From the NCBI GenBank assembly GCA_947624635.1, contig CANQLF010000032.1:1-7858 (forward strand): a stretch of 7,858 bases of DNA. Reading direction: 5' to 3'. Under the pieces are notes generated by a model. The model worked only from the letters and a program-made list of their open reading frames with translations, ran no database searches and was not told the origin of the DNA. This stretch comes from an uncultured Bacilli bacterium. Lineage in GTDB: Bacteria > Bacillota_I > Bacilli_A > RF39 > UBA660. Position numbers and translations under genes: made by a program. Every line of letters starts with the position of its first letter. Position 1 is the first letter of the stretch. This document shows, in pieces, positions 1 through 5,444 of this stretch.

Positions 1-338
1 TTATTATATTTTTTTGTAACAGTTATATCAAAAGAACTATCTGGTGCTTTAATTGAAAGATTATGAAAATAAAGTGCAGTCATATGAGAATAAATTACTT
101 TTGGAGTACTTACACTAAGTATATAATAAACATCTTCAATCTTAGCAGAATCTATATAAATTCCCTTAGCAACTTTTTCTATCATATTTTTTTTAGTCAT
201 AATAGATAGATAATTTCTACTTATGTCAAAATATTCAAGTTCTTTTGTAGTAATATATCCATTATTTCTTTCCATAAGTTTTTGAATGATTTCTATGTTA
301 CTTTTATTTATAAACTCCTCTTTTGTCACAAAATCCAT
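1..338 (-). CDS. abiEi: AbiEi-like antitoxin / winged-helix repressor, N-terminal part (gene runs off left edge)
   Basis: I translated this open frame directly; 112 codons are present and there is no stop before base 1. The protein begins MDFVTKEEFINKS. Residues about 14-65 fit the winged-helix domain of AbiEi antitoxins: a helix with IIQKLMERNNGYITTKEL, the recognition-helix region ISRNYLSIMTKKNMIEKV, then the wing GIYI. Next comes the typical AbiEi continuation, VIYSHMTALYFHNLS. In the AbiE type IV toxin-antitoxin system, AbiEi represses its own operon and counteracts the nucleotidyltransferase toxin AbiEii, normally the next gene; that gene would lie left of base 1. The ATG at 336-338 is chosen because AGAGGTGA (343-350) sits 4 nt upstream. 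An in-frame ATG at 360-362 lacks a ribosome site and lies at the predicted transcription start. The family call rests on motif memory, and a solitary AbiEi-like regulator is the main alternative. Confidence 0.75.
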   Translation of the reverse strand, partial: MDFVTKEEFINKSNIEIIQKLMERNNGYITTKELEYFDISRNYLSIMTKKNMIEKVAKGIYIDSAKIEDVYYILSVSTPKVIYSHMTALYFHNLSIKAPDSSFDITVTKKYN

Positions 339-351
339 AATTTCACCTCTT

Positions 352-397
352 TGGTCATTCATACGGACATTATATCATTTATCCGTATCATTGTCAA
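352..397. promoter_or_regulatory. Primary operator over the abiEi promoter (four-arm palindrome)
   Basis: A 7-bp inverted repeat, ATACGGA (361-367) and TCCGTAT (382-388), encloses the -10 box with a 14-bp centre. A second, outer pair sits 4 bp beyond the 6-bp core arms (362-367 and 382-387): TGTCAA at 392-397 and the imperfect partner TGGTCA at 352-357 (4 of 6 positions match the expected TTGACA). Half-site starts are therefore 10, 20 and 10 bp apart, on one face of the helix. AbiEi proteins are known to bind inverted repeats in their own promoter cooperatively; assigning this site to the neighbouring regulator is inference from position. Confidence 0.7.
369..397 (-). promoter_or_regulatory. 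Sigma-A promoter of the abiEi-like gene
   Basis: On the minus strand there is a perfect TTGACA -35 (392-397), a 17-bp spacer and a perfect TATAAT -10 (369-374) preceded by TGA, giving an extended -10. Transcription should start near 361-363, leaving a leader of about 24 nt before the ATG. Two arms of the operator described separately flank the -10 box, so bound repressor would occlude it. A consensus promoter this strong needs tight repression, in keeping with antitoxin autoregulation. Confidence 0.85.
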
Positions 398-477
398 CGT
401 ATTACAAAACTGACAGCCAAAAAGTATGAATCGGCAAAAAATTACTATTTAGTAATTTTAAACATTATAATTACTCC

Positions 478-523
478 TTGACAACCCTACTGATATTTTG
501 TCATTTGTCAGTAATTTTGTCAA
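478..523. promoter_or_regulatory. Second, diverged copy of the promoter/operator
   Basis: This site repeats the architecture of the primary operator with perfect symmetry: TTGACA (478-483), 4 bp, TACTGA (488-493), 14 bp, TCAGTA (508-513), 4 bp, TGTCAA (518-523). Aligned on the minus strand with 352-397, it matches at 32 of 46 positions by hand count. It keeps TTGACA and a 17-bp spacer, but the -10 equivalent is CAAAAT (495-500), so it is probably inactive or weak as a promoter and kept as a binding site. Its centre is 126 bp from the first, close to a whole number of helical turns, which would allow looping. It also lies about 45 bp upstream of the plus-strand promoter at 567-595 and could influence it. 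Confidence 0.65.
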
Positions 524-566
524 TGCTTTAAAATAATCAAATTTTATGTATTTTTTAAATTTACTA

Positions 567-595
567 TTGATTAATTCATTGAGTTACTGTATAAT
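567..595 (+). promoter_or_regulatory. Sigma-A promoter of the small transcription unit
   Basis: TTGATT (567-572) is followed by a 17-bp spacer and a perfect TATAAT (590-595). The expected start is at about 602-604, exactly where the left terminal repeat GAGATACATTT (604-614) begins. The transcript would therefore start with the sequence complementary to its own 3' end. Nothing else plausible for a promoter lies between here and the ORF at 672. Confidence 0.75.
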
Positions 596-603
596 TAACT
601 TAT

Positions 604-614
604 GAGATACATTT
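604..614. repeat. Left terminal inverted repeat of the small unit
   Basis: GAGATACATTT is the exact reverse complement of 855-865. It coincides with the predicted 5' end of the transcript. Confidence 0.7.
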
Positions 615-629
615 GATAGTTAGGTGTTC

Positions 630-663
630 CCTCCATATGAATTATATTAATTCAAACAGGAGG
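630..663 (+). promoter_or_regulatory. Leader hairpin able to hide the ribosome-binding site
   Basis: CCTCC (630-634) is complementary to GGAGG (659-663), the core of the Shine-Dalgarno sequence. Inside this, GAATT (639-643) pairs with AATTC (649-653) around a 5-nt loop, giving a two-part stem with a small internal loop. The same CTCCATA stretch (631-637) can instead pair with the 3' end of the RNA near 826-832, which would release the ribosome site. The pairing is read directly from the sequence; the switch is inference. Confidence 0.5.
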
Positions 664-671
664 TGATCTTC

Positions 672-842
672 ATGGGAAATAAAAATTTAATGAAAGTATA
701 TTTTAGAGGATTTTTATCTAATGGAATATTTAATCATGACGTTGCTAATTATTTTAGCAATGGACAAATTTTTAAACAACAAGAGATAACAAAAGAACAC
801 CAATTAGGTGTTCTCCACCAAATTCTATGGAGATACACCTAA
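672..842 (+). CDS. Unrecognised 56-residue small protein
   Basis: I do not recognise this product. The ATG at 672 is preceded by AGGAGGTGA (658-666) with 5 nt spacing, one of the best ribosome sites in the window and the main reason to believe it is translated. The peptide begins MGNKNLMKVYFRGF, is mixed polar and aromatic, carries both acidic and basic residues, and has no predicted signal peptide or transmembrane segment. Its last 16 codons run through the hairpin cluster, and the TAA stop (840-842) lies in a stem. It has its own promoter and terminator and no downstream partner, since the next gene to the right is convergent. It could be a small regulator, a leader-type peptide or, less likely, a toxin. 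Confidence 0.45.
   Translation: MGNKNLMKVYFRGFLSNGIFNHDVANYFSNGQIFKQQEITKEHQLGVLHQILWRYT
788..814 (-). terminator. Candidate terminator for the activase operon (opposite strand)
   Basis: On the minus strand AGAACACC, a 5-nt loop and GGTGTTCT form a perfect 8-bp stem (794-814), followed by TTTGTT. It lies about 150 bp beyond the stop of the last operon gene at 966. If used, the operon's 3' untranslated region would be antisense to the end of the 56-residue ORF and to the competing hairpins. Confidence 0.45.
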
Positions 843-876
843 CAACACAAAATTAAATGTATCTCTTTTTTATTTT
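830..876 (+). terminator. Intrinsic terminator of the small unit
   Basis: GAGATACA (830-837) pairs with TGTATCTC (858-865) over 8 bp and is followed directly by six T residues and then ATTTT. The 20-nt loop is long. The 5' arm overlaps an alternative 14-bp hairpin (804-817 with 828-842, one bulge), so the two structures exclude each other. Confidence 0.65.
855..865. repeat. Right terminal inverted repeat of the small unit
   Basis: AAATGTATCTC is the exact reverse complement of 604-614. Its last 8 bases also form the 3' arm of the terminator hairpin, so pairing with the 5' end and termination compete for the same bases. Confidence 0.7.
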
Positions 877-965
877 ATGAAGTTTCCTTCATCTGTATAC
901 ATAATACCATATTTTAAAATAAATATCAATATTTTAATTTGCAAAAATTTACTTTTTAGTAATTG

Positions 966-1913
966 CTATCTACTATATACTCCTCTTTCACATTTATTAC
1001 CATATTCATCTATTACTTCATTTTCTTTATAAACACTAACTATTTCACAGTTATTTGCACAACCACTACATTCTCTTCCAACTGTTTTATAATTATAATC
1101 TTTTATATTAAAATCAAATTCTATTTCTTCTTTACAATTTTTAGAAATCAAAGCTATACCATAGGCACCCATTAGGTGACCTTCTTTTATAACTATAACT
1201 TCTTCACCCAATTCATCTTCAAAAGCTTTTTTAACACCTACATTTTTACTTACTCCACCTTGAAATACTATTGGACTTTTAATTCTTTTACCTTTTGCAA
1301 CATTGTTTAAATAATTAGATACAATTGCGTCACATAATCCTCTTATGACATCTTCTTTTTTATAACCCATTTGAAGTTTATGAACTAAGTCTGATTCAGC
1401 AAATACGCTACATCTTGCAGATAATTTGGCGCTATTTTTGCTACTAAGAGCTATATTACCAAAATCTTTAATATCTACTCCTAATCTTTTAGCTTGACTA
1501 GATAAAAATGCACCTGTTCCTGCTGCGCATATCGTATTCATTGCATAATCAGTTACTATACCTCTATCTATTAAAATAATTTTAGAATCTTGCCCACCTA
1601 TTTCAATTATAGTTTTAACATCAGGTACTTTTCTCATTGTTCCAACCGCATGAGCAGTTATTTCATTTTTAATAGTTTTTGCATTTAATATTTTACCAAT
1701 TAAATATCTTGCAGATCCTGTTGTTCCAACACCTACTACATTTATGCATCCTACTTGTTTATATAAAGAAGTAATAAGTCTTTTAACTGCATCTATTGGA
1801 CTACCTTCAGTCCATAAATAATCACTCGCAATTATGTTATCATCTTCATCAATAATTACACCTTTAGTTGAAATAGAACCAATATCAACTCCTAGATAGT
1901 ACTTTTTCTTCAT
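966..1913 (-). CDS. 2-hydroxyacyl-CoA dehydratase activase-type ATPase (BadF/BadG/BcrA/BcrD family, HgdC-like)
   Basis: Proteins of this family use ATP hydrolysis to push an electron from a [4Fe-4S] cluster, shared at the dimer interface, into a partner iron-sulfur enzyme. All hallmarks of the actin/HSP70-like fold are present: phosphate loop 1 (VDIGSISTK, 9-17), GTTGSARYL (63-71), phosphate loop 2 (EIGGQDSK, 104-111), CAAGTGAFL (129-137) and FQGGVSKN (217-224). C129 and C168 (SARCSVFAES) occupy the two cluster-ligand positions of HgdC. At 315 residues it is longer than a minimal activator (about 260). The extra C-terminal tail carries C282, C285, C289 and C308, a possible second metal site. 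Its start overlaps the preceding gene by 29 bp, and AGGAAAG lies about 10 nt upstream of the ATG, so translational coupling is likely. The substrate enzyme is unknown. Confidence 0.88.
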   Translation of the reverse strand: MKKKYYLGVDIGSISTKGVIIDEDDNIIASDYLWTEGSPIDAVKRLITSLYKQVGCINVVGVGTTGSARYLIGKILNAKTIKNEITAHAVGTMRKVPDVKTIIEIGGQDSKIILIDRGIVTDYAMNTICAAGTGAFLSSQAKRLGVDIKDFGNIALSSKNSAKLSARCSVFAESDLVHKLQMGYKKEDVIRGLCDAIVSNYLNNVAKGKRIKSPIVFQGGVSKNVGVKKAFEDELGEEVIVIKEGHLMGAYGIALISKNCKEEIEFDFNIKDYNYKTVGRECSGCANNCEIVSVYKENEVIDEYGNKCERGVYSR

Positions 1914-2988
1914 CTTTTAGTCTTTCCTTTCTCATTATAAGCATATCTATAAATGCTTCGATTCTGGTTTTTATGGCTTCATTAGCGTACTGAGAATCAA
2001 AAGTTAAAAACAAAACAGGAATATCATATTCTTCGCTAACCTTTTGTAATATTGGAACAGTATTTATCTCAGGTGAACAACTAAATGGTTTCATGTGTAT
2101 TATTCCATCAAATCCTTCTTTAGCTAGTTCTATTGCATGACAAATATTATCTGATGAATCCGCACCTAATTTAAACTTAGAAAACTTTTTAGAATCATTT
2201 AATATTTTTCTTTCATTAAACTTCTTTTTAACTATTAAATATGTCATATCAGTATATCTTCTAACTTCTATATTTTTACTCATTAAATATTCTTCAATAT
2301 TATAACTACTACTATGTTCAATAAGTGAAAATAACTCTCCCAAAAGTCCTATTTTTAAAGTATTAGATGTATCTATACTTTTATCTAAACATAGTTTAAT
2401 ATCTCTTTTATTTCTTAAGTAATGTCTAATTATTTTTATAACACTAAAATTATTTGGTAAAAATGATAAAAATCTATCCTTTATTTTTAATATAGAACCC
2501 TTATGTATTTCATATTTTAAATTTTTTCTAATAAATTTATCTAAATTATCCATAAACATCATAGAAAGAAGTGTTACTAAAACATAATACATAAACTTTA
2601 TAAATTTAAGTTTAGGATTTACCTCTTTCGCACTCCTATAAAATTTCATCAAAGAAAAACTACCATTTTCCATTAAATTAATAAATTTGAAATCATAACC
2701 TAAGTCTTTTAAAATAACCTCTTGTACTTCACCATAAAAACCGTATCTGCACCCTCCTCCAGCTTGTATTAAGATATTCGCACCTAAATCTAGTGATTCG
2801 ATATAGTTACCTAAAGTATATTTAAAAGGAAGACAAACATAATCAGGACTATATTTACTTCCTATATCCAAAGTCTTTTTAGTATTTTTAGGAGCAGTAA
2901 TTACTTTATAATTTGTTATTTTAGATAGAAATACTTTTAGAGGTATATGATAATTTCCAAAGTTTGGAAAACTAATAACTTTCTTCAA
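1885..2988 (-). CDS. HgdB-like acyl-CoA dehydratase/activase-related protein (COG3580 type)
   Basis: This 367-residue protein fits the group related to the catalytic-subunit fold of 2-hydroxyacyl-CoA dehydratases that occurs beside HgdC-like activators. The N-terminus KVISFPNFGNYHIPLK is typical. Cysteine motifs that could hold an iron-sulfur cluster are YVCLPFKY (near residue 52), GGGCRYGFYGEVQ (near 80) and KPFSCSPEINTVP (near 305). The start is set at TTG (2986-2988), with GGAGTGA ending about 5 nt upstream and family-like sequence beginning at once. A frame opening at GTG 2997 is possible, but the Shine-Dalgarno bases would then lie on the start codon itself. It overlaps the upstream gene by 17 bp and the downstream one by 29 bp. 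Biochemical activity is not established for this branch; a role as electron acceptor or iron-sulfur partner of the ATPase is inferred. Confidence 0.8.
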   Translation of the reverse strand: MKKVISFPNFGNYHIPLKVFLSKITNYKVITAPKNTKKTLDIGSKYSPDYVCLPFKYTLGNYIESLDLGANILIQAGGGCRYGFYGEVQEVILKDLGYDFKFINLMENGSFSLMKFYRSAKEVNPKLKFIKFMYYVLVTLLSMMFMDNLDKFIRKNLKYEIHKGSILKIKDRFLSFLPNNFSVIKIIRHYLRNKRDIKLCLDKSIDTSNTLKIGLLGELFSLIEHSSSYNIEEYLMSKNIEVRRYTDMTYLIVKKKFNERKILNDSKKFSKFKLGADSSDNICHAIELAKEGFDGIIHMKPFSCSPEINTVPILQKVSEEYDIPVLFLTFDSQYANEAIKTRIEAFIDMLIMRKERLKDEEKVLSRS

Positions 2989-3886
2989 GAAGCTCACTCC
3001 TTTTTTCTATTATATCTATAAAACTTTCTAATCTTGTAATTAATCCTGTTTCACTATTTACTTCATCTACTACTATATTTACTATTGGAATATCTACTTT
3101 ATTTGTTATTAAAACATTTACTAATGCATCATTACCACATGGAAAAGCATTAAGTATTATTATTCCATCTACTCTATTTTTATAATAATCTAGAGCATTT
3201 ATAATATCTTTACTAGAAAGCCAATATAATGTTTCACTATATTTTTTAGAATTATCTTTATTTGAATTATAATAAGTTGAGTATATAACTTCTACATTAT
3301 ATCTATTTAATATATCTATTATAGGTTTACCTATCATATTATCAAATATATTATATGGATGTGATAATATTAATACTTTCTTTTTATTAATTATTTTAAG
3401 TTTAAGTTCTTGTTTTTTAAACATATTTTTAGTATATTTTTCTTCTTCACTTTTAGCATAATAATATGCTTGAAGAGAATCTTTAGCTTTATAACCTAAC
3501 ATACTACCTAGTTTTATAAATTCATCTTTTTCTTTTTTTCTTTTAGTATAATCTATATTATATTCAAGTAATTTAATATTAGGAAAAGTATTACTTACTA
3601 CATCATAAATAGAATTAAATTTAATACATTCTAACTTTAATTTATCTTCTCCTAAAAATCTAGGTACTAGTATATAATCACATTTATCTTTTAAGTAATC
3701 TATATGTCCAAGATATATTTTACAAGGTATGCAAGTTTCATCAGTTGAATACTTTTTACCTCTATTAAGTATTTGTTTATTTGTTTTTGTACTTACTATA
3801 TAATCTACTTCTAAATAGTCTAAAAAAGCTGTCCAAAGAATTTTATATTTATGAAAATGCAATCCTCTAGGTATTCCTACTTTCAT
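2972..3886 (-). CDS. Acyl-CoA dehydratase activase-related protein (DUF2229 / COG3581 type)
   Basis: The N-terminus KVGIPRGLHFHKYKILW followed by VSTKTNKQIL and KYSTDETCIPCKIYLGH (residues about 45-61) is the DUF2229 signature. Elsewhere in Firmicutes this domain is either fused to BcrAD/BadFG ATPase domains in very large proteins or, as here, stands alone. Cysteines C52, C55, C69 and C87, and a later AFPCGNDALVN motif near residue 249, are candidate metal ligands; the position of C55 often holds a non-cysteine residue in relatives as I recall them. The ATG has an excellent TAGGAGGG site, and that site overlaps the stop codon of sigE, so the gene is almost certainly translated with sigE. Together with the next two genes it forms a complete three-part activase-type set. 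Its function is unknown. Confidence 0.83.
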   Translation of the reverse strand: MKVGIPRGLHFHKYKILWTAFLDYLEVDYIVSTKTNKQILNRGKKYSTDETCIPCKIYLGHIDYLKDKCDYILVPRFLGEDKLKLECIKFNSIYDVVSNTFPNIKLLEYNIDYTKRKKEKDEFIKLGSMLGYKAKDSLQAYYYAKSEEEKYTKNMFKKQELKLKIINKKKVLILSHPYNIFDNMIGKPIIDILNRYNVEVIYSTYYNSNKDNSKKYSETLYWLSSKDIINALDYYKNRVDGIIILNAFPCGNDALVNVLITNKVDIPIVNIVVDEVNSETGLITRLESFIDIIEKRSELLEESY

Positions 3887-3894
3887 GTTCCCTC

Positions 3895-4587
3895 CTATAT
3901 TTTAACTATATTTTTAAGTTTATTTATTACTTTCTTTTCTATTCTTGAGATATATGATTGACTTATTCCTAAGTATTCAGCAACATCTTTTTGTGTCATT
4001 TCAACATGTCCTGATAGTCCATATCTAAGTATCATTATTTCTCTATCTCTTTTGTTTAATTTATTTAATTCTTGATTAAGCAAACTTTTATTAACTTCTT
4101 CATCTAGCGGTCTTGTTACTATATCTTTTTCTGTTCCAAGTACATCTTCCAGGTGTAGTTCATTACCTTCTGCATCATAACTTAGTGAATCTTCAAAACT
4201 AACTTCTGTTTTCTTTCTTTTGTTTTTTCTTAGAAACATCAATATCTCATTATCTATACATCTAGATGCGTAAGTAGCGAGTTTTATGTTCTTATCTGTC
4301 TTATATGTATCAATTCCTTTAATTAGACCGATCGAACCAATACTTACTAAATCTTCTAAATCAATATTTGTATTTTCATATTTCTTAGCTAAAAATACAA
4401 CTAATCTTAAATTGTGTTCAATAAGTTTTTCTTTAGCTTTTTTATCTCCTTCTTCTTTTAATTTTAAATAATATAATTCTTCTTCTTTTGATAAAGGTGG
4501 TGGTAGAGCATCACTACTACCTAAAAAGAAAAGATGATTTTTTCTTCTAAATAAATTTTTAATAAAATTTAATATTTTTTCTACCAT
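3895..4587 (-). CDS. sigE: RNA polymerase sporulation sigma factor E precursor
   Basis: Sigma-E directs early mother-cell gene expression after asymmetric division. The 230-residue protein aligns closely with B. subtilis pro-sigma-E from memory. It has a basic, amphipathic pro-sequence (about 1-22) that holds the precursor at the membrane, the family-specific GSSDALPPPLSKEEE (23-37) just after the processing region, core-binding region 2 with NLRLVVFLAKKYENT and SIGSIGLIKGIDTY, region 2.4 LATYASRCIDNEILMFLR (103-120), and a region 4 helix-turn-helix TQKDVAEYLGISQSYISR (198-215). Length matches the usual 230-240. It starts 2 nt after the spoIIGA stop, with GGAGGG within the last spoIIGA codons. 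The DUF2229 gene follows after 8 nt, whereas in B. subtilis the next gene is sigG; no sigG appears here. Confidence 0.96.
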   Translation of the reverse strand: MVEKILNFIKNLFRRKNHLFFLGSSDALPPPLSKEEELYYLKLKEEGDKKAKEKLIEHNLRLVVFLAKKYENTNIDLEDLVSIGSIGLIKGIDTYKTDKNIKLATYASRCIDNEILMFLRKNKRKKTEVSFEDSLSYDAEGNELHLEDVLGTEKDIVTRPLDEEVNKSLLNQELNKLNKRDREIMILRYGLSGHVEMTQKDVAEYLGISQSYISRIEKKVINKLKNIVKI

Positions 4588-4589
4588 AT

Positions 4590-5375
4590 CTATCCCTCCA
4601 ATAGTGATTCATGTAATATACAATTTATTCCATCTAAATCTATATTTTCATCAGATAAACCTATAAGTAAATTATTTCTATAACCTATTCCATGTATATA
4701 TATACTTTTAGGTTTTATACATTTTAACAACCCATGATTATTTAATACATCATAAGGAACTAATATATATTTTTCTTTTAATTTATTTAACCTTTTATTA
4801 TCTACTATTATTATTGGTCTTTTTTTATATGGATCATATAGTTTATTACCAGTATCAAGTAATCCATTCAAAAGTATTTTAGTTCCATCATTCAAATATA
4901 TGTCCACTTTATAATATTTAGAATAATTATTTTTTAAATTTAGTGCTTGTCTTATATATGCATATATTATAATTGGTGAAGTAATTATTAATACTATTAC
5001 ATTTATACTAAGACCATTATGATAAAATACTAATCCTACTTGTTTATAACTAAACTCTACATTTAGAAAATATAAAAATCCTCCTAATACAATACTTGAT
5101 ATATATAGGTAAGTTAAATTTTTAAAAGTATATTTTATATTTTTATATCCAAATGATATTATTATCATTAATATACTTATTATTATTTTAAAAAGAAATA
5201 ACATTAATGATGAAATATTAGTAAATAAAAATAATATACTTAAAGCTCCAAAAAGTGCACCTAATATTATTTTTTTAATCTTAACATTTCTTCTTAAAAT
5301 AATAGATACAGATAAAAGGAGGAGAAAATCAAAAGCAAAGTTTAAAAGGAAAATTAGATCTAGATATAGTTTCAT
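4590..5375 (-). CDS. spoIIGA: Sporulation sigma-E factor-processing peptidase
   Basis: SpoIIGA is the membrane-embedded aspartic protease that removes the pro-sequence of sigma-E in the mother cell when signalled from the forespore. The first 142 residues contain about five hydrophobic segments (roughly 5-25, 33-51, 54-75, 86-106, 122-142). The soluble C-terminal domain carries the catalytic motif LLDTGNKLYDP with the active aspartate at D174, followed by PIIIVD and ILVPYDV typical of the retropepsin-like fold. At 261 residues it is shorter than the B. subtilis protein (309), mostly by lacking C-terminal sequence. The ATG is preceded by GGTGA at 5 nt. It is the first gene of the operon; the only upstream space is 69 nt, much of it the previous gene's terminator. 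Confidence 0.92.
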   Translation of the reverse strand: MKLYLDLIFLLNFAFDFLLLLSVSIILRRNVKIKKIILGALFGALSILFLFTNISSLMLFLFKIIISILMIIISFGYKNIKYTFKNLTYLYISSIVLGGFLYFLNVEFSYKQVGLVFYHNGLSINVIVLIITSPIIIYAYIRQALNLKNNYSKYYKVDIYLNDGTKILLNGLLDTGNKLYDPYKKRPIIIVDNKRLNKLKEKYILVPYDVLNNHGLLKCIKPKSIYIHGIGYRNNLLIGLSDENIDLDGINCILHESLLEG

Positions 5376-5396
5376 TTAAATCACCAAAGACAGTAT

Positions 5397-5427
5397 AAAA
5401 AAAAGACAAGTATAATTTTGTCTTTTT
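5397..5427 (-). terminator. Intrinsic terminator of the zinc-ribbon protein gene
   Basis: On the minus strand AAAAAGACAA (5418-5427) and TTGTCTTTTT (5400-5409) form a perfect 10-bp stem with an 8-nt loop, followed by more T residues. It lies 18 nt after the stop of the upstream gene and separates it from spoIIGA. The spoIIGA promoter must overlap or follow it; two TATACT boxes (minus strand) are in this interval, but neither has a convincing -35. Confidence 0.8.
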
Positions 5428-5444
5428 AAGGTAAATATTTAATT

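Larger units (their letters stand above)
602..876 (+). ncRNA. Predicted small transcript with self-complementary ends (riboregulated mRNA or structured RNA)
   Basis: The boundaries come from the promoter at 567-595 and the intrinsic terminator at 830-876, giving an RNA of about 270 nt. Its 5' end can pair with its 3' end in two blocks: GAGATACATTT (604-614) with AAATGTATCTC (855-865), perfect over 11 bp, and GTTAGGTGT...CTCCATA (619-637) with 826-843, almost complete. Inside is an ORF with a perfect ribosome site. Long-range 5'-3' pairing and a masked ribosome site are features of type I toxin mRNAs such as hok and aapA. The encoded peptide, however, has no clear membrane segment, so a toxin call is not justified. 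The same inverted ends could also mark a MITE-like insertion. I do not recognise a known RNA family. Confidence 0.5.

Noticed and set aside
438..459. Perfect 10-bp palindrome with a 2-base centre, followed on the minus strand by T residues
   Set aside because: The stem is almost all A/T, no gene ends nearby on the minus strand, and chance is likely at this base composition.
942..964. Short hairpin plus T-run just after the last activase gene on the minus strand
   Set aside because: Only 5-7 A/T-rich pairs with a bulge; too weak to call as the operon terminator, although it may contribute. The hairpin at 794-814 is stronger.
808..1175. Two plus-strand open frames at 808-1032 and 963-1175
   Set aside because: The first spans terminator hairpins and the 3' end of the activase gene; the second is antisense to that gene. 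Neither has a ribosome site or family-like sequence.
4286..4471. Plus-strand frame of 61 codons inside sigE
   Set aside because: It is the reverse complement of a strongly conserved part of sigE and has no independent signals.
5376..5410. TTGTCTT and CTGTCTT repeats upstream of spoIIGA as possible Spo0A boxes
   Set aside because: The match to the TGTCGAA core is poor, and the first repeat is part of the terminator stem.
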